Assembly: GCA_023052935.1 (NCBI GenBank)
Contig: CM041292.1
Location: forward strand, 80,920,169-80,984,168
Origin: Piezodorus guildinii
Lineage: Eukaryota > Arthropoda > Insecta > Hemiptera > Pentatomidae
Reading direction: 5' to 3'
Length of the DNA stretch: 64,000 bases
The notes beneath the pieces are model-generated. The model saw only the letters and a list, made by a program, of their open reading frames with translations. It was not told the origin of the DNA and did no database searches. Positions 33,077-45,296 of the stretch are shown here, one piece after another (positions within the stretch are counted from its first letter, which is position 1; the number at the start of each line of letters is the position of its first letter). The translations under genes were made by a program, and so were the position numbers.

Positions 33077-33236
33077 AAAATGCTATTGTTCCAACAAGCC
33101 CTCTGACAAAGAACAGGCCGAATCCTGCGGTAATGAAAGGATGATCATAGCATGTCTTTATGCCCCACCCCGCTGTGCCCAGCAGGACCAGATTAGAGAT
33201 CAGTGATACAACCCCTTTTTTGTCTTCCTCACTCAT
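33077..33236 (-). CDS. Gene 2, first coding exon
   Basis: From ATG (33236) 53 codons plus one base run to the donor GCATTTT|GTAAGT. The product starts MSEEDKKGVVSLISNLVLLG, continues TAGWGIKTCYDHPFITAGFG and ends LFFVRGLVGTIAF: a short acidic/basic N-terminus and two hydrophobic segments (about residues 9-25 and 35-53) separated by KTCYDHP. Codon composition is host-like and balanced. The phase-1 donor matches the acceptors of all four downstream paralogous exons. The upstream sequence on the minus strand is without stops of concern to a 5' UTR; the promoter was not located. The family is not recognised. Confidence 0.75.
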
Positions 33237-33239
33237 TGT

Positions 33240-34490
33240 CCTTGTCTTGGAGGGTGTCTTGGATAGTCCTATCTGTGTCGTCTATATCATTGGAATTTTG
33301 TGAAAAACCGGGTTACCGGTATACAGTTCATTATTTGCTTTTTGGATTTTTTTTACTACACAGATGTTCTCATTTGTACTGAATAAATTTTAAAAAATGG
33401 GCAAACATCTGTAAATACATCTTAGCCTTGAAATAGACCGACTATTAACTTGTTCTACTCATTTTTGTAATGCCGGGGAAGATTAAAATAAAACCTGTTC
33501 TAATTATTTCGTGTAACCATTTCATTACTCTCATATTTTTTCATCATTATTATTTTTGCGCCTTCCTTCATTTAGCTAGTTAGATTCGGAAAATGTTTTG
33601 TGGTGTCATTAGTGGCTATATTGTTTGGACACGAGTTTAAATATGTATTTACTTCAATAGGGTGCTGTTTTTAAGATACATTAATAGATTAATCGAAGTT
33701 TTGTGATGATAATGTAACCCATTACTATGTTAACTAGATTTTTTACGGCGTTTAAAGTTCATAGCCTTTCTGTGTTTAAGGGATGATTTGAATGAACACA
33801 AATGCCGTTGAAAAGTAAATACGAATCAGTATTTGCCTGAAATTTTTTCTGAGGTTAGTCATTCTGCGGAAAATATGAATTACGTATTGCATCAATATTT
33901 AAATGTTTGCTGGACTCAACTTTTAGAAACTTCACCCTTCATTATAATTAGATACGCAACAAGAGCTTTTAAAAAAGTTACTTAATGTATTATGATATAA
34001 CGATTATGTTGTAGGTAACAACATTGACGGTTGTTAAAATAAATAACAAATGGTGAGAGATGGTATTAAAAAAGTATTAAAAATATAACAGAACTTAGTA
34101 AACAAGAGCTATGAAGAAAACTCACCATGTGAGTGATGGCCAATATAGTAAGATGTCATTGAGCAATCTCAAAGTCATAAGGCACCAGTTCTGAACAGAC
34201 CTATGCGTGTTAAAATACGGGAAGAGAACAGATACAAAGGAAAAAAGAAGATATGGGCGCTACTAGAAGATGATCTGAAAAGAATTTACAAGAGTTGAGA
34301 CAGTGGAGAAGGATTACTGAAGGTGGCTCTATTCAAGATCAACCGTCACAAATTACGAGAAAAATATGAATGAATGGCGTACTGGGGACCCCCCTTGAAT
34401 AAAACAATGGCAGTATTGTTGGAAAAACACTTACCCAAGGATGATATCCTCAGGAAACACAAAAGGTGATGAAAACTGTGTACTGTAAAT
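33240..34490. other. Upstream region of gene 2, no recognised element
   Basis: It should contain the 5' UTR and promoter of gene 2, but I see no defining core element. Around 34100-34400 a GC-balanced plus-strand block looks like decayed retroelement sequence, without a callable domain. Confidence 0.35.
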
Positions 34491-34499
34491 GTCTCGCCA

Positions 34500-35110
34500 T
34501 GCGTTAGTGTTATATTTATTGTAATAATATTGCTTTATTGGGAAATAATACAATCTGCCACTATCTTGGGCACTAAGTATTAGGGCTAAAAGAAGTCATT
34601 CATACCATATGTACACAGTAAAAAACAAAACAAAACAGACATAGCAATAATAATAAAAAAAAGAAATAATAATAGTAATAATGAATAAATAAATTAAAAA
34701 AAAAAAATAGAAGAAAAAAAAAATATATATATATATAATAACATAAGATGAAATAAGATAACTAAACTTAACCAACAAATGAAAATAAAAATAAAATATA
34801 AAGTAAATAAAATCTTGGCCACATTCATACCTTTATACATTATTTACATACTGCCCCTGGGAACTCCGAATTGAAACCCCTACACCCAGAAGTGGATGGA
34901 GTGGCACAACACCATGAGTTCCCAGCGCCTCTCAGTCAGCCACGTCTCCAGTCTAGCCAGTGGAGACTGAGTGAGGGCGCTAGAGCCACACACTCTCAGG
35001 CATGAGTGGAGAAGTTGGCCATTGCCAGCACTCCAGTAGCATTTTTATAGGAGATCTCTCGGCCACTGCCGCCTCAGCCTATGAGGATGGTTGGTACTAG
35101 ATAGGGATTG
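34500..35110 (-). mobile_element. LINE-like 3' region (non-coding)
   Basis: On the minus strand it ends with GGCAGATTGTATTATTTCCC followed by AATAAAGCAATATTATTAC, resembling the tail of the 11901-12103 insertion. Upstream is a GC-rich block (34850-35080, e.g. GGAGACTGAGTGAGGGCGCT on plus) typical of a LINE 3' UTR. An AT/A-rich stretch (34620-34800) lies between. No coding domain is left. Confidence 0.4.
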
Positions 35111-35119
35111 TGCCAGAGG

Positions 35120-37940
35120 ATTAGGAAGAAGAGTAAGTTTCTGGTGGAAGTGCTATATTAGATTTAAAAGAAGAGTAAAATGTTGCTGATTAACATTTTC
35201 ACAGAATAAATTAATAAAATTAAGTCAGATTCTACTAAGGCTATCTCCTTAGGCTTGAATAGGCCTATGGACAACTAGGGTTAATCTATTCTTTTGCATA
35301 AATTAACTAAGCTTGTATTTTTTAATCATTGATAATTGGAGATCAGAGAGTAATTTTCTTTATTTAATATTTATGATAGATATATTTCTTGTTAAGACAA
35401 ATAATGCATACAATGATATATATATTCTCTGGATTTAATGATGAGCCATCATATTCATAATGCATTACTTGTCATTTGTATCAATCACTGTTACAGCTTT
35501 GAACTTCAATAATTATAAAGTATTTAATAGAAAATCTAATATGCATAGGAAAATATTGGAATTGCAAGTCAAATAAATACATTTATTCAAACTAATATAC
35601 CATTGGAAATATTATAATTTTTCTAAGAATATAAAATATTGTATTATGTAACACAATGTATGACCACATTCAACATTTATACACCAAAACTATATCGGCT
35701 GATGCATTCATTTTTTTAATTTAAAATAAGTAGTGTAAATTCTCACAAACCTATTATATATTAAAATAATTTACAATACTTGGTATTTAAATTACTAGTT
35801 CTGTTTTATGCAATTTTCTCTCTTAAAAGTTTTTTTTCACTTTACTAAATTAACTGGAAATGGCAAAAAGATCACATTAAAACAACAGAACTTTAAAATA
35901 TTAATATATATATTTTTTTATTATATTTTACATTAAAATAGGTAATTTGATTATGTCATATAAATTTTGTATAATGTTCACATCTAAGAAGGTAACATAA
36001 TTATCTAAATACACCTATTATGATATTAAAAGCTGGATATGAAATGTTATAATTTAAATTAAAATCAAGTATAAGGAAATATATATGTAAGTATTTATTT
36101 ATACCTAAAACATTTATTATGGCATTTAAGTATGATAGATAATTATTTTCTTTACCAATATATTATTTTAAAAAATTAATACAATTTATATGGCATAAGC
36201 TTTATTCCGATTTTAGTAACACATACAAATTTTTTTAAATTTTATATTATAAATAAACTATTCAAATGTAATCGATTAAATAATTAGATTAAGGAAAAAT
36301 GAGATAAATTAATATACCCTCATTTTTCAACTATTCATTGAATCATTACACCAAATCATTATTTGGAATATGATCATGGTTGTTATATTTTGTTATAATC
36401 AATATAGATAGATCATCACTAAATTCCTAAACTTTTAAAGCCATTAGTCTCACTTTCCTTAAATTTAATTTAAACATTAGATTCATTTAGACTGATTACA
36501 ACAAAATTAACTATTTAACATACCCAAATAACTATTCACTAAAATAAACGTCTCTGATATATGAATGGTATTTAATGATTTTCTTTGTGAATCCATAAAA
36601 TTGAAAAATTGGAATTAAAAAAAAAATCTTGTGATATAAAAAACAAATTTATTTATACTTAGACAAAAATTATGGAAGTCTTTGTATAGAAAATTTATAA
36701 GTGTTTTTCTTTCAACTGAATTTGTGTTAAAAAAGATAAATATTAATGTAAATAATGTACAACCGACGTGGTTACTTTTTTAAAAAAATACAAAGGTTCC
36801 ATTTAAATTCACATATTAATAAACTATTTAACTGTATAAAACTTATTCTAGGCCTATCGTAAACTTAGGGGAAAGAGATAATGAGAACAAAGGTTTGTTT
36901 AGTTTATTATAACCACTGCTACTGGTTCACACTTATATCCTCATTTTCTACATTATGCAATTAGTTACATTTTTTAAACGGCCCACTAAAACTGAGGTAA
37001 AGAGGAAGATTTAGATTTAATGTTGATAGCCTTGCTAGACAGGAAACATTTACCTAGAACTACTGGTATTTTTTGTTCCTACAGAGGATATTTAGTGATA
37101 CCTGTCAATTGACTAAAATGAATTTAAATGTTTCATAACACTTCGAAGTATCGTCATGGAATATATCTATGGCTAATGATTCAACATTTCTAAAGAAGTT
37201 TGTTATGCTGATCTAGACTTACCTTATATCACTTGTAATTCATTATTAATATCTGTAATAAACATATTTTTGATTCATATATTTTTGAGATTAAGTTTAA
37301 TTCAATGTATTAAAAAAATAGTGCAGAAGTTATTGACAATGTGCTTCTAAATTTGGTCTAATCACTATATTAAATGGAGCACTCCTTCCTTTTAATAATA
37401 TATATATATATTTTTTTTATTTTATTTTTTTACACATTCTTATATGTAGATAATAGAGATTGATTTTTAGAATAGACTTTGAATATTAAAATAAGTCATT
37501 GGCTTTATTTATAACATAAGAAAAATAGCCATAACTGCAATATTTTACAGAGAACAGTGTAATATTTTAAAAATACTTTTACTTTTGCTTTGGTGTGTAA
37601 TTCTTATATTGGTTTTTTATTGTTATTTATTTTTAAAAAATAAATTGGATTTGTTCATTTAAGCTTTATTAAAGCATAAATATATAATAATGTTTGGTTT
37701 AAAATTTAATTTTTGCAACATGTTTTTAAAAATGTTCTATATCAATAACATTGACCAAATTTTATTAACATTGGGATAGAATATATATCAACTTAAAGAA
37801 AACAAAAATATTAACTTACTCACAGGTATCACTTATACAAATCTAAGTGAAAATGTACATTTAATACTTAAAATAATCGACATGTATGTAACTATACTAT
37901 ACAGAATACAACTGGATAGAGGTACAGAGGTATACAATTT
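35120..37940. other. Very AT-rich region downstream of NPDC1 homologue
   Basis: No coding exon recognised. It includes the NPDC1 3' UTR; a minus-strand AATAAA at 37665-37670 is a candidate poly-A signal about 290 nt after the stop. Confidence 0.5.
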
Positions 37941-37959
37941 TCTCTTTGATATGAACAGT

Positions 37960-38037
37960 TCACTCTTTATTTTGGTCATTATTTGCTGGGGTCGTTTCAT
38001 CCTGGAAGAGGGGGTTTTTCACCTCCATCTCGCCAGT
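37960..38037 (-). CDS. NPDC1 homologue: NPDC1/CAB-1 homologue, last coding exon
   Basis: Acceptor CATTGTTTTAG then ACTGGCGAGATGGAGGTG, a phase-0 start. It encodes TGEMEVKNPLFQDETTPANN and DQNKE before TGA. Vertebrate NPDC1 continues its conserved YECPGLAP segment with TGEMEVRNPLF at exactly this point, which identifies the gene and confirms the splice. The intron upstream (43636-38038) is 5.6 kb and contains a mariner, microsatellites and two MITEs. This exon is the cytoplasmic C-terminus. Confidence 0.93.
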   Translation of the reverse strand, partial: TGEMEVKNPLFQDETTPANNDQNKE

Positions 38038-38410
38038 CTAAAACAATGGAACAAACGTGCAGGATTCAATGTCAACTTAAATTTTCTAAGAATTAAATAC
38101 ATTCATGATACATTTGTGCCAAGAAATGCAATAAGCAACCAGATTAAATTTTAACTAACATTCTATTAAGGTTTTTAGAAGTGGTAATGGGATTCTACTA
38201 GGTATTATTTTACATACATATATCTATGCTATTGCTTGTATGTTCCAGATTAGTACTTTTCATAAGAGGTCTATGAAAATCATTGAGGATCACGTTTTTT
38301 TTTATTGAAATAGATAACTTGAAAATAATTTGTTTATTATTAAATCTGGTTAATACTTAAAAGTAAAATAATATATTTGTTTATAATAAAAGGTTATTGA
38401 TTATAATTGT

Positions 38411-38499
<89 letters not shown>
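38411..38499. repeat. (AT)n microsatellite
   Basis: About 90 bp of pure AT in the last NPDC1 intron; open frames through it are artefacts. Confidence 0.95.
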
Positions 38500-38502
<3 letters not shown>

Positions 38503-38710
38503 TGGTGGCTTGAACATAATGAAATATTAAAAAATATTCCTATTTGTGCATGGTTGCATATATATGATATACTTTATCCTATCCTACCATTTGGGTTTGG
38601 GTTGTTGCAATTTCTTATCACTGTATAATTATATTTAACCAATCAATTTCTAGAGTCTTGAATAATAATTAACAACTAAAATATTTGAAAGTTAAAGATA
38701 AAGTAAAATA

Positions 38711-39872
38711 TTGGGTTGTCTGAAAAGTTCGTAGAGATTTTTAAAGTAAAATTTACATTTTATTTTTTCTACTAAAAATGAATCACAAAGCTAATCTTTA
38801 TTTATATGCCTTCAATCCTCACGGAATTAACTATGAGTACACATTGAATTCTTTATTAAGGCTCAGTATAGTAGTTTATTGCAAACCAACATAAGTGACG
38901 ATTCAGTTCTTTTACGGCATATTATGCTGCTCTCTTTTAAAAAAAGGGAATAACGCAGCCCAAACTGCAAGAAATATTTGTGCGGTGTATGGCAGTGATT
39001 CAATTGCTGATAGCACGGTTTCGAAATGGTTTTTGCGGTTTAGATCAGGAAATTTCAACTTGGAAGACCAGCCCCGGGTTGGCAGGAGTTCAACTCTTGA
39101 CATCGACGATATTATGAGGGTCATCGCAAACAATCCACGAATTACTGTCCGTGAGATAGCTTCGGAGTTAAGACCCTGCAAATCGACCTTTTTGATCATC
39201 TAAAGAAGGCCGGGTACATCTGTCATTATGGTGTTTGGGTTCCCCATGAGCTCAGTGAAAGGAACCTTATTGAAAGGATTTCATGTTGTAATTTGCTGCT
39301 GAAAAAAAATGTGGAGGATCCATTTTTGAAACGAGTTGTTACTGGTGACGAAAAATGGATGCCCAACATCAACACCAGCTGAAAAAAACTTGGGGGTTGC
39401 CTGGAAAGACGCAGCTCGCAGCACCAAAGGTCAGCTTGTATCCAAGAAAGGTGATGCTTAGTATTTGGTGGGATTGGAAGGGACCCATACATTTTTAGCT
39501 CCTTCCACAATACCAAACTATATATACAGACTTTTACTGCATCTAGTTAGACCGATTGAAAAAAGCAATTGAAGAGAAACTGCCTGAGTTGGTAACAACA
39601 CTAGGCCCCATGTGTCTAAGGACTTGGTGAAAGTTATTAAGCTTCAGATGGGAGGTTTTACCTCACCCGCCTTACTCTCCTGACATGGTTCCTTCGAATT
39701 TCCATCTTTTCCGTTCCTGGAAAATCCTTTTCTCTCTACTCTGGTTTAGTTAGAACACTGGAATTTTTTAATTATAATCAAAGGCTGCGATACAGAACTT
39801 TTGATAGAAAGAAGTTATGGTCTGGCAAGTATGGCCTCTTCCTTGAAGACTGCATTGGGACATAACAGAATC
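38711..39872 (+). mobile_element. Mariner element, decayed, 3' TIR missing
   Basis: Begins after TA (38709-38710) with the TIR TTGGGTTGTCTGAAAAGTTC. The transposase frame is broken but its parts are in order: TARNICAVYGSDSIADSTVS, KWFLRFRSGNFNLEDQPRVG, ITVREIASELR, WVPHELSERN, VVTGDEKW (first catalytic Asp region), SIWWDWKGP (second) and PPYSPDMVPSNFHLF (third region; the final residue position is altered). Several frameshifts and small deletions make it inactive. Instead of a right TIR the sequence runs into a (TA)n tract at about 39875-39910. Confidence 0.88.

Positions 39873-39879
<7 letters not shown>

Positions 39880-39910
<31 letters not shown>
39880..39910. repeat. (TA)n and poly-T tract
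   Basis: TA run followed by about 18 T; it replaces the right end of the mariner. Confidence 0.85.
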
Positions 39911-39913
<3 letters not shown>

Positions 39914-39929
39914 TTTTTTTTTTTTTTTA

Positions 39930-41630
39930 GAGGGAGAAACTATACTATTTTAGTTTTATAAAATTGTAACTATAAGCAGTATTATTTACAATTCTTTTCT
40001 TATTATGTAATTTATATAAGTTTTTTCTGTTTAAAAATACATAATTTTGCAAAAATGAAAAAAAAACATAAAATTTTAAAGTAAATATTAGAATTAACGT
40101 TTTACAGTTATATTCTTTTTATTAAAAAAAATTCATTTCTCCCATAATTTCTATTTACCAGACATCATGTTTGCTGAATTTAACATGTAATCGTGCATAT
40201 TTCCATTATCTATGCCCAGGCCAACAAAAGTGTTTGTTTTTGTGATTAATAACAAAAGATTATTTAATATATTTTTTCTTAAAATCAAAGGTAGAATGTA
40301 CTATAAAAAATAGAGTGGCATTTTGAGGTAATCAATTGGCAGTCAAGATGATAATTGTCCAAGAATCAATCATTATTCTTATGTATTTTTATTGCTCTTA
40401 ATATTTTATTCACAGCCTTCTTTATGTGGACTGGGAGTATTATTCTTTTATTAAGGGTTGGTATGTGAATCAGTGTTCATTAAAAAAAAAAAAATTGCCA
40501 TTGATATTTGACCTTGAAAGGAAGTTTATTTGCAGTTTTTAGGCTTAAATATAAATTTACTAAAACATAGTTCTGGAACTGGGTAGACAAACTATATATT
40601 TTTAAAAATTTGATTTGATGATTAGTTCTATAAAGATCAAACTCAAGATTATTTGAAATTCCATCTGGCTGCTTATTGTGTAAATAGAATAATTTTATTT
40701 CCAAAACAAACTTACTGGTATCTACACATGCATTCTAAGAAACTATCACTACAAAACTGTAGGGAAAAAATATATTTACATTATTGATAAAATAAAAAAA
40801 TGGCATCAATAAAGTTACATACTTTAGGAAACAAAAAGGAAAAGAAAAAAAAATTAAAATTGACTTATGTAAAATAGGTCTTTCAAATTATGATTAAGAC
40901 ATTCACATGTTTTAGAATAGGATTAGTCATATTGCAATATTTACTTGTTGATATAATGAATTTTTTTATGATTTCCAACACTGAAATAGTTAATAAAAAA
41001 TTACTTTTTAAAAGTATTAAATTATTTGGAAGAAATAAGATATTCATTTTTATCGACTACAGAAAAATATTGATATTGAATATAAAAAATCATTAATAAG
41101 CTTCACATTCATGCAACATTCTATTATTTTATTTCATTCTCAGCATAGTTTAGTTTAATATATTTTTGATATCATATTAAAATTTAAGTGTAAACAAAGG
41201 CTGCAGACTTATATACAAATACATTTGTGTTATTATTACTGTTGCCAGTTATGTATGGTATTTGATTTTTAATTGTTTATAAATTTAAGATTTGGGTGCA
41301 AAAGCGAATCAAATATAACAACCATATACAAATTTGTCATACAGAATATTGCTAAAAATGACATATGATCTTTCAGTCAAAAATGTTTGGTACTTTAAAC
41401 ATTTTATTGTAAAATTATTTTTTATTGTTTATGAAATCGAGACAATGGTTAAATAATATTCTGCCTGAGTTGGATAATGTACAAAATATGTTATATTACT
41501 TAAATAAAAGAATAGAAATATCATAATATACATAATTTTTTTCAAATATTTTCACCACCATGATATATGTTATACAAACCTCATTTAAAAACAAAACAAA
41601 AACATTTTAAATGAAGTTTAATAGATAGCA
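39930..41630. other. Intronic AT-rich sequence
   Basis: NPDC1 last intron; no further element recognised. Confidence 0.5.
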
Positions 41631-41634
41631 TTTA

Positions 41635-41885
41635 TTAGATTCTTTCCCACGCCTGCTCTTAGGCTGATCCGAATTTCTTTCTGAGCATGTTTGAACTTTG
41701 ACTGAGCATGGATCTTTGGTCTGTTTCAAAGTTTGGCCATGTCTTTAGTTTTCGGCCACTGTGCAAACCTCTGACAATTCATGAGTTGTGTCTGAACAAA
41801 TGTCCGATATCTTAATTTCTGGCCGGGAAATAAATGTACCGCACATGTTCTGGCAGATTTCTAAGTGGTGTGGGAAAGAACCTAA
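41635..41885. mobile_element. 251-bp MITE with TA target sites
   Basis: Terminal inverted repeats TTAGATTCTTTCCCAC (left) and TTAGGTTCTTTCCCAC (right, inverted) are flanked by TA on both sides (41633-41634, 41886-41887). The interior has several GCATG/TCTGAGC motifs and no coding frame. TA duplication suggests Tc1/mariner-driven mobilisation. Confidence 0.75.
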
Positions 41886-42136
41886 TAAATAAAAATAAAA
41901 TGATGAAAAAAAATCATTAATTCAAAAATTAATATTATTTTTTAAGCAAATGAAAATATTTTTAGTAATTTATGTTATTTATATTTGTATCATAGATAAG
42001 ATAGCAAATTAATTTATGATTAATATTATTTTCCATTACATATTCCAAACTCTAAGCTGCATAATCATTGATTTCAGTTTTTATGTTACTATCAAATTGA
42101 GTTGTTTAAAAATTATCCCATTAGAGATAGCATTTT

Positions 42137-42602
42137 GGCTGGAAAAAAGTAGGGTAATGTTGATTTTTAGGTATGATTTTATGTAGTGTTTCCCTCTCAA
42201 TAAACCCAAGTTTTCACACAAACATTTTAAATCTTCTAATTTTGACCAAAATCACAAAATTGAATTTGTGGCTTTTTACAGTTTTTTTTTGTTTTTGTTT
42301 TGTTTTTTACTTATTTAGATTTTAGCACCCTGTAGCTCAGAAGCTGTTTCAATTACTTCAATACATTAAGTATAAAATTTACTGCAAATTTAATGGTCTT
42401 TAAAATTGCTAACAACAATGTTTTTTCTTCAAATGCACTAGAAGTGAGTTATTTATGAAAACTGAAAATAGTGCATTTTTTAAGCAGTTTTTTCAAGATG
42501 GCAGAAAACGCACAAGGTCTCGAGTGTAAAAATTTGTGTTCTTAAAGAGGGGATTACATACAATCATACCTAAAAATAAAAATACACCACTTTTTTCCAA
42601 CC
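42137..42602. mobile_element. 466-bp MITE-like element with ~60-bp inverted repeats
   Basis: The left arm GGCTGGAAAAAAGT...TTTTTAGGTATGATTTTATGTA matches the inverse of the right arm (GGTTGGAAAAAAGT...TTTTTAGGTATGATTGTATGTA). Non-coding interior. No unambiguous target duplication, so the superfamily is unassigned. Confidence 0.65.
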
Positions 42603-43636
42603 CACTCACAGCTTCAAGCTTAACTATTAATCATTATATATAGGCTCCATATAAACTGCTAAAATTATAAATGGCAAGATTAATATGCGCTGACATTATA
42701 ATAGTGATGGTGACAGACCAAAAATGACTGGTTATTATTAGAAATTATTATTAATTAAAAATTATTACAGCTAACAGAAATTGTATGATTGGGGTTAAAT
42801 CATAAATATCTTTTTTTACAACATAATAGCTCTATTAAATTAATCAGATGTATTTATTAATTGGTGGTGATTCACTCACTTATTAAAAGAAAATTTCCTG
42901 CTTATATTTATTATAATACCTTTGTTATTATTATTATTTAGTCTCATTAATATTCACTATCAAATATTTGTATATTATAATAGTTTTAGATAAAATTTTT
43001 GAAGAAATAAGTCTATAATCTGTAATAATGATTTAATATTGAAAAAATGTGGCAAAAAATTATATTATAATTATATAAGACTATATAGATAATTGTATTT
43101 AAAGATCGTACAAAATTATTATAATTGATTTTCCCCTCCTGAAATTAGACTTACCACATAATAAGTGAAAAAATTTGGACGGATAAAAATGAAAGCACAC
43201 ATTTCAAAATAGTATGCACAAAATAAATTTTGGCCTTGTAATCTTGTAACTTTAAAAATGTAATATTAATTTCATAAAATAAAAATTATTAACTTTGTTA
43301 TACTTTAAATGAAAAAGATAAACACTTTTTTTTTCTTTTTAGTGTTTTAGGAAATATATTTTAAGTTAAAAAATAAATATTTATTAATATACTGAAAGGA
43401 GAAGTAATTCTTTAATAATTCAAAATAGTTGAATTAGTTTTCCATTTTTAATTTTTTTTTTATAGGCTCTATTTAATACAATATTTAGGATTGATTATAT
43501 GCTCATGTCTAAATTTTTTTAGGATTCTTTTTTTTTACTATGTACCAAGAGAGCCAGCAGTACAGGCCAGACGGTTGGCCACCATAACAGTTTTAAAATC
43601 TTTTGAGGTTTTGCTATGTACAAGAATATGACATAC

Positions 43637-43742
43637 CGGAGCCAGGCCTGGGCACTCATAAACAGTGTAATCGCCTTCTTCATTTTCATCATCTTCACTG
43701 TCTGCCTCTGACACAGACCCTCGTCGCTCACCTCGGTTCGAA
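43637..43742 (-). CDS. NPDC1 homologue: NPDC1/CAB-1 homologue, penultimate coding exon
   Basis: Acceptor TGTTTTAG, exon starts with one base completing Ser, then SNRGERRGSVSEADSEDDEN and EEGDYTVYECPGLAP to the donor GCTCCG|GTATGT (phase 0). The acidic run followed by DYTVYECPGLAP is the hallmark of the NPDC1 cytoplasmic tail (vertebrate: DEENEDGDFTVYECPGLAP). A competing frame in the same DNA is open (QRQTVKMMKMKK...) but is the shadow of this exon. Confidence 0.95.
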
Positions 43743-43937
43743 CTAAAACAGAAGATATATTATTTCAATGATAAAATAATCCACAGTAATTTATTGTTAG
43801 ATAAAAACTCATTGAGATTATTGCATCATGTCCTGAGGTGTGTATATATTTTTCCTGAAAAATTTTTCATCAAGATTTATTAATTCTTAGCAATCTATCA
43901 GATAAATAGAATAATATATCTCCTAAAATTGGAAATA

Positions 43938-44073
43938 GTGGATATAATTAGTTGACCGTTGAGAATTACTAGAAGGAATTAGTCTGGGTGGCTGTTAGTA
44001 AATGAAACAATTAAATAGTTTCAACTATTAGTTGTCACATTTACTGACCACCACCCGGACTAATTCCTTCCAG
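43938..44073. mobile_element. 136-bp relative of the 5836-6181 element, 14-bp TSD
   Basis: Direct repeats TAAAATTGGAAATA (43924-43937 and 44074-44087) flank a palindromic insertion. It starts TAATTAGTTGACCGTTGAGA and GGAATTAGTCTGGGTGG and ends with the inverse CCACCCGGACTAATTCCTT. The same end sequences occur in 5836-6181. The hammerhead-like region is absent. Confidence 0.8.
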
Positions 44074-44620
44074 TAAAATTGGAAATATTTAAATTTGTTT
44101 TCAGATGCACTTCTCCTAATTACATGCTCCTTTAGATTAGGGGCTGGCCATAGGTCTTGTTTTTCTTAATTATTATTAGAGTATAATAAGCCTACAATGC
44201 TTCAGTAAATAGATTTATGACGTTATATTCAAAATAATAGATAATTTTGATTTTCTTTAACTTTAACCAAAAAAAAAAAAAAAAAAAAAAAAAGAAAAAA
44301 GAAGAATCTTTTGTGGTTTAGTATGCATTCATTATTTTATTTGAAAATTACTAAGAACCTTGAATAATCAAAATACAGGACTTTTTTTATTCAATAACGC
44401 ATTTTAGTTTTTATTTCTGTGTCTGATGATGAATCACTAAGTGAAATACCAGCTGATTAAATACTAAATAAGAGAATATAATTTTTGTAATCTTATATGT
44501 TTAATCATATAATAGTTCTTGTAAGATATAAAAAGTTTTACTATTCTTATTTATATTAAATAAATTGATTATATGATTTTCACTGCTTAAAGTTGTAAGA
44601 ATATATTTTTTTTATTTTAC

Positions 44621-44782
44621 CTGTCCATGGCTATGATAGTTTGCTTTGTCAGTTGGTAGTGGTACATCTGGGCTGAGTGTGCTAAGCGGCGGTCACCAGT
44701 TGGAGTAGCCTCTTTGTTTGGACCAGTCACTCCGTAAGCTGGGTACTCCACATCAGCAGCATCTTTTGCTTTCTTCTGTAAT
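44621..44782 (-). CDS. NPDC1 homologue: NPDC1/CAB-1 homologue, juxtamembrane exon
   Basis: Acceptor TGAATGAACAG, then one base completing Lys, LQKKAKDAADVEYPAYGVTG, PNKEATPTGDRRLAHSAQMY and HYQLTKQTIIAMD; donor GACAG|GTAAAA leaves two bases for the next exon. GDRRLAHSAQMYHYQ matches the vertebrate GDQRLAQSAEMYHYQ block just after the membrane helix. A second AG (after ATTACAG) would also work as an acceptor but would break the phase with the previous exon. Confidence 0.94.
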
Positions 44783-45081
44783 CTGTTCATTCAAAGGATT
44801 ATTACTAAAGATGATTGAAGTACAAGTTTTTCTTCATTAAAGAAAGTGTTAAAAACACAATTTATATGGAAATCTATGGCCATACAAATAGAAAACAAGT
44901 GTACATCCAATAAACTTTCATAATGATAACTCACATTAAATATATCAACTAGGGATGATAACTCACTTAAAAAGTATAATTTGGAGGAAGATTTAACTGC
45001 TGCTTCAGTTGCTTCCTCTCTTAAACACTCTTCAACCAACATAAATCAATAACTACAACAACTTAAACGCATTCAATCCTT

Positions 45082-45296
45082 GGAGAAAGGGTGGCCGAGA
45101 AGGTTGGCACACAGTGTTTTTCTGTGCGTTGCTCGCCAACCTGATTAATGAAAGTTTGAAGTAAAGGGAATGATGAGTTAAAGTCTCAGTGCCAGGGGGC
45201 TTTTATTTATCCTCATCCCCTGGCCTGAGAAAATCCCGTACAGCCTAAAAAGGCGAGGTAGTGGAGGCAAAAAAAGAAAAAGAGGAAAGAAAGAAT
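45082..45296 (+). mobile_element. tRNA-Leu/Ser-like SINE (family S2) with 13-bp TSD
   Basis: Direct repeats GCATTCAATCCTT (45069-45081 and 45297-45309) flank 215 bp. The head GGGTGGCCGAGAAGGTTGGC resembles the D-arm of a class-II tRNA (Leu/Ser). The B-box is degenerate. A CCAGGGG/CCCCTGG hairpin and an A-rich purine tail follow. It lies in an NPDC1 intron. Confidence 0.8.

Noticed and set aside
38407..38628. Ile-Tyr repeat open frame
   Set aside because: Runs through an (AT)n microsatellite; no splice or domain support.
43519..43731. 70-codon minus-strand frame MSDEGLCQRQTVK
   Set aside because: It is the shadow of the NPDC1 exon; the real frame, defined by splice phase and conservation, is SNRGERRGSVSEADSEDD.
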